Of a DNA stretch of 64,000 nt, positions 53,790 to 63,353 are shown in pieces. Origin of the DNA: Thalassolituus sp. UBA674 (GTDB taxonomy: Bacteria > Pseudomonadota > Gammaproteobacteria > Pseudomonadales > Oceanobacteraceae); assembly GCA_002298335.1 (NCBI GenBank), contig DBNK01000032.1, positions 100,835 to 164,834 on the forward strand, in the 5' to 3' direction. The position numbers and the translations under genes are program-made. Every line of letters starts with the position of its first letter. Position 1 is the first letter of the stretch. The notes beneath the pieces are model-generated. The model worked only from the letters and a program-made list of their open reading frames with translations. It was not told the origin of the DNA and did no database searches.

Positions 53790-56096
53790 TTACTGAGCGG
53801 CCGCTTTTGGCTTTTTGTCCTTATCCAGTACCAGCAGCAGAGGTGGCAGGAAGAGGAAATCAATCACCAGAGCAGTGATCAGTACGATCGTGGTGGCCAG
53901 GCCCATATCTGAGTTCAGACGGAAGGCCGACATCAGCAGGATGGAGAAGCCGACTGACAGAACCACCGTCGTGATGACCAGCGCACGACCTACGTTGACG
54001 AACGCATAACGGACCGCTTCTTCGGTGGACATACCGTCAGCACGGGCCCGTTTGTACTTAGCCAGGAAGTGCACACAGTCGTCGACAATGATACCTAAAG
54101 TCATAGAGGCGACAATGGATAAGCCCAGATTCAGATAACCCGAAATCAGGAACCAGATGCCAAAGCCGACCAATGCCGGAGAGAGTGTCGGAATAAGACT
54201 GATCGCGCCAAGACGCAGCGACTTGAGCGCAAACATCATGATGCCGGAAATCAGCAGAATGGCGATGAACAGACTCTTGATCATGCTGTGCATATTGGTC
54301 AGACCAATGTGCGAGAACATGATCGCGGGGCTGGCGACCTTCATTTCAATTCCGGGGAAATTCTCTTCAAACCAGGCTTTGGAGCTGATCTCAAAATCCA
54401 GAATTTCCTGTGTGCCGGTATCACCCATAATGGCCGTCACACGCGCCGCGGATTTATCAATGTTGATCTGGTTATTCAGATCCAGACCATAAGGCAGTGA
54501 CATTTCATACAGCAGCAGGTACTGAGCCGCCAGTTCGCGGTCTTCCGGAATTTTGTACCAGCTCTCATCATCGGCGTGCATGTTCTTGTTCAGACGCTTG
54601 TAGATATCCGCCAGAGAACTCGCGTGTTCCACTTCCGGCTGCTCGTTCAGCCATTGCTGGAACTGTTCAAGAGCATAGATAAACTCAGGTTCGCTGATAC
54701 CACCCTCTTCGTGCGAATAGAGCGCGAAATCGACCCGCATCACACCAGACAGATTGTCATTCTGCGCCTGAGCCGCCTGACGGAACTCAGTACTCTCGGC
54801 AAAGTATTCAATCGGCATATCGTTAAGGTCGTTTTTGAACGCCAGAGACCCGACCAGCACAGTGACGATACTCAGGAAAATCAGCAGAGGGGTTTTGTAC
54901 TTGATGACCTTATCTGCAAGCCAGTGCATTTCCGGAGACGGTTTTTCCGTTTTATCCGCCAGCCTGATCGGCATCACGGTCAGCAGAGCCGGGAAGAACA
55001 GAATCGACATCAGATAACAGATGGTCACACCGACAGCACACAGCAGACCGAAGTCAGCGAATACCGGTGAATCCGACATGGTCAGGGTGAGGAAACCCAC
55101 CGCCGTGGTGGCCGAGGTGATAAAGATAGGGACCCAGTTCAGATCCAGACTGTAAACCACGGCCTCTTTGCGGCCTTTGCCCAGTTTCTGAGCGTACTGC
55201 ATGGTCGCAGCAATGTGCACACAGTCAGCAACACCAATAATAAACACAACAATGGGGACGTTAATGGTGGCCACACTGAGGAAATAGTTCCACCAGCCCG
55301 CCAGCCCCATGGTGGCACCGATGGCCAGCACCAGCACCACAGACACAGCAACAGTGGCCAGTGCAGAACGCATCATCAGACCGATCATACCCACCACCAC
55401 AACCAGCATAATCGGGATGAGGGTCTGCATGTCTTTGCGTGCTTCCGCCGCAAAGGCGTAGTTCATCGGGATCACACCCGTCTGATAGAAGGAAACACCC
55501 GGGTGCTCCTGCTTCAGCTTTTCAATCATGCCATCAACGTACAGCTTCACTTTGCTGACGATGGCGGTTTTATCGGTCTGATCATCCGGCAGCTGCAGGA
55601 TGATGTTAATCATAGTGGCCTTACTGTCCGGGGAGATCAGGTTGCCGCGCAGCGAGGGTTCATCCAACGCAATAGAGCGGATACGCTCCAGCTCTTCGGA
55701 GGTGAACTCATCCTGATCAGGCACCAGATTGTCGACCATCATGTCATCGTATTCAGACCAGGTGTACTGGAAGTTGGTCAGTGAATCGACACGGCTTGAA
55801 TACGGCGTCTGCCACGACATATCCGTGAATTCACGCACCAGATTCAGCATATCGGTAGTGACCACATCGCCACTTTCCGGAATCATGAGAATGGCGACAT
55901 TCTCGGTCTTGGTGAAGACCTTCTGCATATGTTCAAAGTCGGCGAGCGGACCATAGTCGTCTTCAAAGAAAACCTGGTAATCACCACGGAAATAAAGGTT
56001 TTTTGCACCGGCAATTGCCGTGACAGAAGCAATTACGAACAGAGCAATGACCAACCAGGGTCTTTCCGTCGCCCAGTACTCGATCAACTTTTTCAT
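53790..56096 (-). CDS. MMPL/RND-superfamily exporter, copy 1
   Basis: A 768-residue exporter of the MMPL-like RND group (COG1033), half the loop content of AcrB. Helix 1 (~14-32) is followed by Y-F-R-G-D-Y-Q-V-F-F and a periplasmic domain to ~220. The TM bundle includes I-G-V-A-D-C-V-H-I, then a second periplasmic domain with A-A-Q-Y-L-L-L-Y-E-M-S-L-P-Y-G and D-L-N-N-Q-I-N-I-D-K-S-A. A final bundle has G-I-I-V-D-D-C-V-H-F-L-A-K-Y; the paired Asp residues are probable proton carriers. AGGAA precedes the ATG. Transcribed with the barrel gene. Substrate unknown; relatives move lipids. Confidence 0.88.
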   Translation of the reverse strand: MKKLIEYWATERPWLVIALFVIASVTAIAGAKNLYFRGDYQVFFEDDYGPLADFEHMQKVFTKTENVAILMIPESGDVVTTDMLNLVREFTDMSWQTPYSSRVDSLTNFQYTWSEYDDMMVDNLVPDQDEFTSEELERIRSIALDEPSLRGNLISPDSKATMINIILQLPDDQTDKTAIVSKVKLYVDGMIEKLKQEHPGVSFYQTGVIPMNYAFAAEARKDMQTLIPIMLVVVVGMIGLMMRSALATVAVSVVLVLAIGATMGLAGWWNYFLSVATINVPIVVFIIGVADCVHIAATMQYAQKLGKGRKEAVVYSLDLNWVPIFITSATTAVGFLTLTMSDSPVFADFGLLCAVGVTICYLMSILFFPALLTVMPIRLADKTEKPSPEMHWLADKVIKYKTPLLIFLSIVTVLVGSLAFKNDLNDMPIEYFAESTEFRQAAQAQNDNLSGVMRVDFALYSHEEGGISEPEFIYALEQFQQWLNEQPEVEHASSLADIYKRLNKNMHADDESWYKIPEDRELAAQYLLLYEMSLPYGLDLNNQINIDKSAARVTAIMGDTGTQEILDFEISSKAWFEENFPGIEMKVASPAIMFSHIGLTNMHSMIKSLFIAILLISGIMMFALKSLRLGAISLIPTLSPALVGFGIWFLISGYLNLGLSIVASMTLGIIVDDCVHFLAKYKRARADGMSTEEAVRYAFVNVGRALVITTVVLSVGFSILLMSAFRLNSDMGLATTIVLITALVIDFLFLPPLLLVLDKDKKPKAAAQ

Positions 56097-56430
56097 GTGT
56101 ATTCCTATTAAGTTACAACTGCAGACCGTGATGTCCGCGCACTAATACCCGCGGGAAAATACCGGTTTGTGCGGTTTTTTTCCTGTGGAATCTGTGTCTG
56201 ATTGTCACATCTGTTAAACGGGGAGGGTTCCATCCGGGGAAAAGGAGTCAGGGCCTGACAAAGCGTGAGCAGAAATCACAACCGTTCAGAACACCAGATA
56301 ACCTGAAAAGTCCGTGTTTACATTCGATCCGTACTACCAACAGAGCCTGTAAAAGCAGCACCTCATGGGTGCTGCCGGCTTACTACTCAGAAAAAAGGCT
56401 CCCGGTTGAAGCCGGAAGCCTTAGTTCATA
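56097..56430. promoter_or_regulatory. spacer between the LolA-like transcript and MMPL1
   Basis: No gene is seen. It holds the terminator at 56395-56422, a perfect 8-bp stem GCAGCACC / GGTGCTGC near 56356-56376, and presumably the MMPL1 promoter. No second copy of the TetR palindrome (TGACG-N3-CGTCA) is present here. Confidence 0.4.
56391..56422 (-). terminator. rho-independent terminator after the LolA-like gene
   Basis: AAGGCT-C-CCGG (56395-56405) / CCGG-A-AGCCTT (56412-56422), loop TTGAAG, one internal mismatch. The plus-strand A run at 56391-56396 gives a U tract on the minus strand. It separates MMPL2-LolA from MMPL1-barrel. Confidence 0.8.
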
Positions 56431-57231
56431 TCAGCGTACGCGGCTGAGAGACGCCTGATTGAAATCGCCATCGGTCAGACCGGTTTTGAAATCCAGGCTC
56501 TTGGTGACCAGCGTGGTGCTCTTGCCAGTCTGATGGTTTTCCATAAAGGCTTCATCCGCACGCCAGTATTTGTCTTCGTACAGTTTCCAGCCAGACTGAG
56601 TCAGAGTCTTCAGCAGGCTGTTCTTACGGTCGTAGTATTCAACTTTCAGAGGACGCAGTTCTTTGGTATCCAGCCAGGTGATCTGACGGGTATAACCTGA
56701 GTATTCGTCTTTCGGGAAGCTTTCCAGAACGTGACAGGTGCTGCCAGCGGTGGTTTCTTCACCTTCACCACATGGCTCATCACGCAGCCAGTTAAAGTCA
56801 TACTTCTGTGGTTCGAAAGAACTCATGTCTTCGTACGCAAATTCAGAACCCATGAACGGGCCGGATTTGTTTTTGGAAGAGATACGCTTAACACGCTTCA
56901 GAGCTGGCAGATACAGCCACTGATCATCCGGCTTATCAACGTGAGAGAAGTTCAGGAAGGCGGTACCCTCAACGTCTTTAGGCTCATCGAAAATGGTCAG
57001 ACCTTTGTCGCCATCATCCTGTACTTCCAGGCTTTTCAGACGGATCTGACGATCAGACGTCTCGCCCTGAGAGTTTTTCAGAATCATGGTCATTTCTGCC
57101 TGTGAGTCACCCCAGCCAGCGTCACGGGCTTTACGGTCCTGTGCGATAGCAAGGCCTTTACCGCCGTCATCAGCGTGGGCCAGTGGTGCAATAATAGCCA
57201 TACAGGTCAGTACAGCGGTCATCAGTCTCAT
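56431..57231 (-). CDS. LolA-like outer-membrane lipoprotein-sorting protein (PF17131 type)
   Basis: A 266-residue periplasmic protein with signal peptide 1-20 (L-A-H-A-D). The block G-T-A-F-L-N-F-S-H, W-L-Y-L-P-A-L-K-R-V-K-R-I-S, then G-P-F-M-G-S-E-F-A-Y-E-D is characteristic of the LolA_like family, whose half-barrel holds a lipid chain. Two cysteines (E-P-C-G-E and S-T-C-H-V) could form a disulfide. The ATG overlaps the MMPL2 stop by 4 bp, so exporter and carrier are made together. By analogy it would ferry a hydrophobic cargo across the periplasm. Confidence 0.8.
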   Translation of the reverse strand: MRLMTAVLTCMAIIAPLAHADDGGKGLAIAQDRKARDAGWGDSQAEMTMILKNSQGETSDRQIRLKSLEVQDDGDKGLTIFDEPKDVEGTAFLNFSHVDKPDDQWLYLPALKRVKRISSKNKSGPFMGSEFAYEDMSSFEPQKYDFNWLRDEPCGEGEETTAGSTCHVLESFPKDEYSGYTRQITWLDTKELRPLKVEYYDRKNSLLKTLTQSGWKLYEDKYWRADEAFMENHQTGKSTTLVTKSLDFKTGLTDGDFNQASLSRVR

Positions 57232-59585
57232 GCGTGTTCTCCTTTGGATGTCGGTGTCGCAGAGTTATCCCCGACGTTTGGCTTGTCGCGGTCGACCCAT
57301 AATAACAGGGCCGGAAGAATCAGGAAATCAATGATAAGTGCCATTATAAAGATGAGAGCCGTCGCTGAACCCATGTCGGAATTAAGACGGAACGATGAAA
57401 AAATAAACAGACTGAAGCCCAGAGTCAGCACGACCGTAGTAATAATCAGGGCCCGGCCGACACTGACAAACGAATAACGGATCGCATCAGCCGCATTATT
57501 ACCCTCTTCACGGGCGTGTTTGTATTTGCTCAGGAAGTGTACAGTATCGTCAACGATGATCCCGAGTGTCAGTGAAGTCACAATTGACAGGCCAAGGTTG
57601 ATCTCGCCGGAGATCAGACTCCAGATACCGAAACCGACCGCCGCCGGTGCCAGGTTAGGCAACAGACTGATGGCCCCCAGGCGCACAGATTTGAGTGCCA
57701 GAACCAGAATCAACGAAATCAGAATCAGCGCAATAAAGGCACTGAGCAACATGCTGTTCATGTTCTTTTCACTGATATGCGCAAACATCAGACCAGGGCT
57801 GGCCGCCGAAACACGGATGTCCTGATTGCGTTCTGTCAGCCAGGCACGTGCACGGTTTTCAAAATCCACCATTTCGCCACTGCCGAGGTTTTCCAGAATA
57901 ATGGCAATACGGGTCGCGGATTTATCAATGTTAATCTGGTTATTCAGATCCAGACCATAAGGCAGTGACATTTCATACAGCAGCAGATACTGGGCAGCCA
58001 TTTCCCGCGATTCGGGAATTGCGTACCACTCAGGATCATCATCGTGCATGTTCATATTCAGCTTTTTATAGGTATCGGAAATGGTACGCACGTTGTCCAC
58101 TTCCGGCTGATCACGCAGCCAGTCAGAGAAATCACTGACCAGTTTGATAAATTCAGGGCTGTTAATTTCGCCTTCTTTATCGGTGTACAACGCCCAGTCG
58201 ACCGACTGCATGCCGGACATTTCCTGTTCCTGCTTCATCACCGCCTTGCGGAAGTCGGTAGTGTCAGAGAAATATTCCGTTGCCACGTCGTTAACTTCAT
58301 TGTGTGTGGCCAGGTAGCTGATTCCCAGAACCACCGGAATACCGATGTACACGAGCGGCTTCTGATATTTAATAATCCACTCGGCAAACTGCGACATGAA
58401 GACACTTTTACCTTCTTCCGCATTGATGACTTTGATCGGCACCAGACAGAGAATGGCCGGAAACAGGGTGACCGAGAACAGATACGCAGTCATCACACCC
58501 ACCGCTGCCAGTACACCGAAGTCGGCAAACACCGGCGACTCAGACAGAACCAGAGTCGACAGACCAATGGAGGTCGTCGTACTGGTAATAAAAATCGGCA
58601 TCCAGTTGAGTTCGAGCGCGTATTTAATCGCTTCTTTACGCTTCATGCCGTAACGGCTCTGCCCGTACTGCATACTCGCCACCATGTGCACGCAGTCGGC
58701 TACGCCAATACTGAGAATCACAATAGGTACGTTAATGGTTCCCGGTGACAGGTAATAACCAAGCCAGCCCCCCAGCCCCATGGTCGCCAGTACAGAAACC
58801 GTCAGCACCACCATGGTCGCCACCATAGCCCAGAAACTGCGCAGCATGACCGTCAGCAGAATAATAGTCAGCACAATCATGGCCGGTACCAGCGTCATCA
58901 CATCACGCTGACCTTCCAGGGCAAAACTGTAATTCAGGGGAATAATACCGGTGTGATAAAACTGTACATCCGGGTACTGTGCGCGGAACTGCTCAGTCAG
59001 GTTATTCACGTACTCCTGAACTTCCACTACGCTGGCAGTGATGTCTTCCACATCCGGAAACTGCAGAGTGACGTTAATCAGGGTGACGCTGGCATCTTCC
59101 GGCAGAATACTGTTGTGCAGGGCCAGCTCGCTGAGAGCGGTTTTACGGACGCGGGCCAGCGTTTCTTCATCGAGCATTTCCGGATCATCGACCAGGTTTT
59201 CAACCACCAGGTCATCGTATTCGGAGTAAGTATTCTGGAAATTAACCAGTGAATCCACACGGCTTGAATACGGAATTTTCCAGGCTTCTTCGGTATAAGC
59301 ATGCACCAGTTCGAGCATGTCTTTATCCAGAACATTGCCTTCAGATGGCACCAGCAGAATGGCGACGTTATCGTTTTTGATAAAGACCCGTTCCATTTCA
59401 CGGAAGTCTTCCAGAGGGCCATAACCTTCTTCAAAAAAGACTTTGTAATCACCACGGAAATAGAGATTTTTACCGCCTACTGCGAGTGCGGCCGTGGCCA
59501 GAATAAGAAGAAAAATAACTGTATAAGTCCGCTCAGTGACCAGATACTCAATGAAGGTCTGAACCGGCCGTCGTACCATTTTCAT
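57228..59585 (-). CDS. MMPL/RND-superfamily exporter, copy 2
   Basis: A 785-residue paralogue of copies 1 and 3 with the same landmarks: Y-F-R-G-D-Y-K-V-F-F after helix 1, S-I-G-V-A-D-C-V-H-M, the strictly conserved Y-E-M-S-L-P-Y-G-L-D-L-N-N-Q-I-N-I-D-K-S block and G-I-I-V-D-D-T-V-H-F-L-S-K-Y. Over 74 bp around the conserved block it differs from copy 1 at only two positions. AGGA lies 9 nt before the ATG. It is directly coupled (ATGA) to the LolA-like gene. Promoter presumably within 59586-60065. Confidence 0.88.
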   Translation of the reverse strand: MKMVRRPVQTFIEYLVTERTYTVIFLLILATAALAVGGKNLYFRGDYKVFFEEGYGPLEDFREMERVFIKNDNVAILLVPSEGNVLDKDMLELVHAYTEEAWKIPYSSRVDSLVNFQNTYSEYDDLVVENLVDDPEMLDEETLARVRKTALSELALHNSILPEDASVTLINVTLQFPDVEDITASVVEVQEYVNNLTEQFRAQYPDVQFYHTGIIPLNYSFALEGQRDVMTLVPAMIVLTIILLTVMLRSFWAMVATMVVLTVSVLATMGLGGWLGYYLSPGTINVPIVILSIGVADCVHMVASMQYGQSRYGMKRKEAIKYALELNWMPIFITSTTTSIGLSTLVLSESPVFADFGVLAAVGVMTAYLFSVTLFPAILCLVPIKVINAEEGKSVFMSQFAEWIIKYQKPLVYIGIPVVLGISYLATHNEVNDVATEYFSDTTDFRKAVMKQEQEMSGMQSVDWALYTDKEGEINSPEFIKLVSDFSDWLRDQPEVDNVRTISDTYKKLNMNMHDDDPEWYAIPESREMAAQYLLLYEMSLPYGLDLNNQINIDKSATRIAIILENLGSGEMVDFENRARAWLTERNQDIRVSAASPGLMFAHISEKNMNSMLLSAFIALILISLILVLALKSVRLGAISLLPNLAPAAVGFGIWSLISGEINLGLSIVTSLTLGIIVDDTVHFLSKYKHAREEGNNAADAIRYSFVSVGRALIITTVVLTLGFSLFIFSSFRLNSDMGSATALIFIMALIIDFLILPALLLWVDRDKPNVGDNSATPTSKGEHA

Positions 59586-60113
59586 GAATGTAATCCTGAA
59601 AAATTAAAATCTCTTTTCCCGGTTATAAAACAGGCGGTGAGGACACGCGTTGCTGTCCGGGATTCATCGTTACGCAAATGGCCGTTCGGCAGGCCGGTGA
59701 GACTCTGTCATGTTTCAGTGGGGAATAAGGAGAAGCCGTTGAAGAAGAACGCCTGCGGCGCCAGCTCCATGTTGTGCCCAGCCCGGCAACTGAATATGCA
59801 GAAATACTAAACTGTCTGAAAAAATACTCCGGGTCTGTCTTTGGCAGGACGCTCACATACTGTACAGAACAGGATGTCACACCAGAACAACGCCTTGGAC
59901 GGAAGCATCACAGGCAACACCAGCGCAGCATTTTATGCCAACTGCGCCCGCTGATGGTATGAGAAGAGAGACAGCAGTAAAAGCAATATTCTGCTGTATT
60001 GTCGTCATTGGGCAGTCTCATAGGTCCGGGCGCGCCAAAAAGGTGGAACCACGCCAAACGCGTTATAAAAACTGGCGTTCTGCGCCCGTCATAAACGGAC
60101 GCAGCCCTTGAAT
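59586..60113. other. 528-bp spacer between MMPL3 and MMPL2 without a supported gene
   Basis: A terminator-like stem lies at 60080-60104. The rest carries the MMPL2 promoter region but no clear -35/-10. A frame on the plus strand from a GTG at 59774 to 59962 encodes 62 residues beginning P-S-P-A-T-E-Y-A-E-I-L. It is open back to a TAA at about 59724, but it has no ribosome site and a basic, His-rich end. Too weak to call a gene. Confidence 0.4.
60066..60104 (-). terminator. possible terminator after MMPL3
   Basis: CTGCGCCCGT (60080-60089) and ACGGACGCAG (60095-60104) pair with one mismatch around a 5-nt loop. On the minus strand a run of five T occurs 8 nt past the stem. It lies 10 bp after the MMPL3 stop, but the offset T run makes it a weak candidate. 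Confidence 0.45.
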
Positions 60114-62435
60114 TCAGTGGGTTGACGCATGCGGTGACCGCGTGTTTTCGTCCTTCTGCCGGCCATCCAGCCAGAGCAGCATCGGAGGCAGAAGAAGAAA
60201 ATCGATGATCAGCGCAATCACGATGACCAGAGAGGTGGCCATGCCCATATCCGAGTTCAGACGGAACGCCGAGAACATCAGCATAGAGAAGCCCAATGCC
60301 AGTACGATGGTGGTAATCAACAGAGCGCGGCCAACGGAGGCAAAGGCATAGCGCACCGCTGCCTCAGCGTCCATGCCATCCTTACGGGCGTACTGATACT
60401 TGCTGAGGAAATGCACGGTATCATCGACGATAATACCCAGCGTCATAGAGCTGACGATCGATAACGCCAGGTTGATCTCGCCCGAGATCAGACTCCAGAA
60501 GCCAAAACCCACCAGCGCCGGCAGGATGTTCGGCAGCAGGCTAATCAGGCCAAGACGGACGGACTTGAGCGCCACCACCAGAATGCCGGAGATGATCACA
60601 AAGGCGAGGAAGATGCTTTTGATCATGCTCTTCATATTGGTCTCACCAATATGAGCGAACATCAGGCCCGGGCTGGCGGCTGTGAGGCGCACATCCGGTC
60701 CGTTACTGGTCATCCACTCCCGTGCACGCTCTTCCAGGTCAACCATTTCGCGGCTGCCGAAGTTCTTAACCGTCACCGTCAGGCGCACCGCCGACTTATC
60801 GATGTTGAGCTGATTGTTCAGATCCAGCCCGTAAGGCAATGACATCTCGTACAGCAGCAGGTATTGAGCGGCCAGTTCACGATCATCCGGAATCTCATAC
60901 CAGCTGCGGTCATCACCGTGCATGTTCATATTCAGACGCTTGAAGGTATCGGACAGGGTCGCGACGTGATCCACCTCCGGCTGTTGCAGCAGCCATGCAG
61001 AAAAGTCACGCATGATGCGGATAAACTGCGGGTCGTTGGCGCCACCCTCTTCGCCGGTATAGAGCGCAAAGTCGATACTCTGGGTGCCGGATAAGGTTTC
61101 CGCCCGCTTATCCACCGACTGGCGGAACTCCGTCGACTTGGCAAAGTACTCGGTCGACACGTCATTGATATCGTTATTCAGTGACAGAGCGCCAATCCCG
61201 ACCGCCAGCACTGAGCCGAAAATCAGCAGAGGTTTCTGCCGGCGGATGACAAAATTGGCCAGACCATCCATCAGCGCCGACTGCTGCCGCCCCGCTTTGC
61301 CCTGCCCTATGGGAAGAACCACCAGCAGAGCCGGGAACAGGGTCACCGACAGCAGGTAGGCCAGCATCACACCGATGGCACTGAGGACACCGAAGTCCAC
61401 AAACACCGGGGATTCCGACATCATCAGCGTCAGGAAACCCACCGCTGTGGTCGCACTGGTAATGAAAATAGGCATCCAGTTCAGACGCAGGCTGTAGGCC
61501 ACCGCCTCGCGCCGGGTTTGCCCCTGACGCTGGGCGTACTGCATGCTGGCCACGATATGCACGCAGTCAGCCACGGCGATGGTCAGCACCACAATCGGCA
61601 CATTAATGGTACCGGTAGACAGGAAGAAGCCCAGCCAGCCGCCCAGCCCCATGGTCGCCATAATGGTCATCACCAGAATGGTCACTGTGGCCAGCATCGC
61701 CAGAGGGCTGCGCAGCATCAGTGCCAGCAGCACCACAATCAGCAGCAGCATGGCCGGAATCAGCGTGGTCATGTCCTTCTGACCCTCAGTAGCAAAGCTG
61801 TAATTAATCGGAATCACGCCCGTGTGATAAAACTTCACGCCCGGGTACTTCTCAGCAAACTGGTCGCTGAGGCCATGCACAAACTCTGACACCTCAATCA
61901 CATTGGCGGTGTTGTCGTGGTTGTCGGGCATCTGGGTATTGATGTTGATCATAGTGACCCGGCTGTCCGGCGAAATCAGGCTGTTACGCAATGCCGGTTC
62001 ATTCACCGCCAGGCCGCGGATGCGTTCGCGCACTTCCGGCGTCAGCTCAACACCGTCCGGCACCAGGTTGTCGACCATCATGTCGTCTTCTTCTGACCAG
62101 GTGTGCTGGAAATTCGAGATGGAATCCACACGGCTGGAGAACGGGGTCTGCCAGGCCGCCTCTGTGTATTCCTTCACCAGCTCCAGCATGTCTGCGGTCA
62201 TGACATCGCCGGATTCAGGCACGATCAGCACTGCAATGTTGTCTCGCTTGTTGAAGACGTGCTGCATCTCCTGAAAGTCGTTCAGGGGGCCGTAACCGTC
62301 TTCAAAGAAGATCTTGTAATCACCACGGAAGTACAGCTTACCGGCACCGGAAGCGGCCGCTGCTACCATCGCCGTCAGCAGGAAAATCACCAGCCAGGGA
62401 TGCCCTGACGTCCAGCGTTCCATCATGTGTCGCAT
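60114..62435 (-). CDS. MMPL/RND-superfamily exporter, copy 3
   Basis: A 773-residue paralogue with Y-F-R-G-D-Y-K-I-F-F, I-A-V-A-D-C-V-H-I-V-A-S-M, the A-A-Q-Y-L-L-L-Y-E-M-S-L-P-Y-G block, D-L-N-N-Q-L-N-I-D-K-S and G-I-I-V-D-D-T-V-H-F-L-S-K-Y. DNA in the conserved block is more diverged from copies 1 and 2 than they are from each other. GGAGGA 6 nt before the ATG is the best ribosome site in the locus. It starts 26 bp after the TetR gene, so regulator and exporter form one operon. Confidence 0.88.
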   Translation of the reverse strand: MRHMMERWTSGHPWLVIFLLTAMVAAAASGAGKLYFRGDYKIFFEDGYGPLNDFQEMQHVFNKRDNIAVLIVPESGDVMTADMLELVKEYTEAAWQTPFSSRVDSISNFQHTWSEEDDMMVDNLVPDGVELTPEVRERIRGLAVNEPALRNSLISPDSRVTMININTQMPDNHDNTANVIEVSEFVHGLSDQFAEKYPGVKFYHTGVIPINYSFATEGQKDMTTLIPAMLLLIVVLLALMLRSPLAMLATVTILVMTIMATMGLGGWLGFFLSTGTINVPIVVLTIAVADCVHIVASMQYAQRQGQTRREAVAYSLRLNWMPIFITSATTAVGFLTLMMSESPVFVDFGVLSAIGVMLAYLLSVTLFPALLVVLPIGQGKAGRQQSALMDGLANFVIRRQKPLLIFGSVLAVGIGALSLNNDINDVSTEYFAKSTEFRQSVDKRAETLSGTQSIDFALYTGEEGGANDPQFIRIMRDFSAWLLQQPEVDHVATLSDTFKRLNMNMHGDDRSWYEIPDDRELAAQYLLLYEMSLPYGLDLNNQLNIDKSAVRLTVTVKNFGSREMVDLEERAREWMTSNGPDVRLTAASPGLMFAHIGETNMKSMIKSIFLAFVIISGILVVALKSVRLGLISLLPNILPALVGFGFWSLISGEINLALSIVSSMTLGIIVDDTVHFLSKYQYARKDGMDAEAAVRYAFASVGRALLITTIVLALGFSMLMFSAFRLNSDMGMATSLVIVIALIIDFLLLPPMLLWLDGRQKDENTRSPHASTH

Positions 62436-62461
62436 GATCTGTCCTCCACAGAGGGTTATCG

Positions 62462-63334
62462 TTATTTTGGGGGAGTGGTTTCGAGCTGTTCGGCAAACAC
62501 TTCATCCGCGACGCGCTGCCAGGTCTTTTCGTAATCCCAGTCCCGGGACAGAGGCGTCATGCCGATGCCATCCAGCACCGTATTCACCCCCAGCAGAGCA
62601 ATATTCACCGAATCAAACTGTGCCCGGGTCTGGCCGTCAAAGCCGGTACGGGCCAGCATGTTCACACCGTAAGACATGGACCAGTTCAGGAAGGTGACAA
62701 TGCTTTCCTGAGTTTCATTCGGCAAAGCACCCTCTACCTTGGCGCGGGCCACCACGCGGTAGAGCATTTCAAAGATTTCGTCGTCGAGTTCTTTCATCTG
62801 CTGGGCACGCTCGGCCGTTACCTTTTCGGCAAATGCCGGGGTACGAGCCGTCATCAAGGTCGCGGAAAACACCGGAAAGCGTTGCAGGTGCAAGCGATAC
62901 GCAAAGTGCGCAGCCACCACCACTTCACGCGGATGGCCTTCAAAACTCAGAGCCTGTTCAAACAGGGATTTAACCGCCTCCCAGCCGCGGATGCAGAGTG
63001 CCGCCTGGCAGTCTTCCTTGCCGGAAAAGTGGTTATACACGGTGCCCTTAGACACACCGCTGACTTTCACCAGACGATCCATATTGAAGTTCACCAGACC
63101 TTCAATCTCGATCAGCTGCTGTGCGGTATCCAGCAGAAACTGCTCGCGCTTCTCCCACTTCTCCTGCTGACGAGCCGTCCGGCCCGCCACCGAAAACATC
63201 AGCGTCTTCTGCTTCAGAGGACAACGTACACCGGCACCTTCGAGCGCCAGCGCATCGTCGGCCTGGCTGTTACACCAGCGTTCAACAGCATTCATTGCGG
63301 GCTCCAGTAAGGCCCGGAAAACAGGCATCCACAT
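62462..63334 (-). CDS. TetR-family regulator with long N-terminal extension
   Basis: A 290-residue regulator, longer than the usual ~200. The DNA-binding helices lie about residues 65-108 (M-D-R-L-V-K-V-S-G-V-S-K-G-T-V-Y-N-H-F), so ~60 residues precede the HTH. They include two cysteines and no recognised domain. The ligand domain follows (A-H-F-A-Y-R-L, W-S-M-S-Y-G). The ATG at 63334 has GGTGGAG 6 nt upstream; the frame is open to 63367, but that stretch is the operator. Its palindromes over its own promoter point to autoregulation and control of MMPL3. Confidence 0.85.
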   Translation of the reverse strand: MWMPVFRALLEPAMNAVERWCNSQADDALALEGAGVRCPLKQKTLMFSVAGRTARQQEKWEKREQFLLDTAQQLIEIEGLVNFNMDRLVKVSGVSKGTVYNHFSGKEDCQAALCIRGWEAVKSLFEQALSFEGHPREVVVAAHFAYRLHLQRFPVFSATLMTARTPAFAEKVTAERAQQMKELDDEIFEMLYRVVARAKVEGALPNETQESIVTFLNWSMSYGVNMLARTGFDGQTRAQFDSVNIALLGVNTVLDGIGMTPLSRDWDYEKTWQRVADEVFAEQLETTPPK

Positions 63335-63353
63335 AATAACTCCACCTTTATTA

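Noticed and set aside
54502..57970. Recent whole-gene duplication of MMPL1 and MMPL2
   Set aside because: Near identity is limited to about 74 bp; the rest of the two proteins is clearly diverged, so only a local event or constraint is reported.
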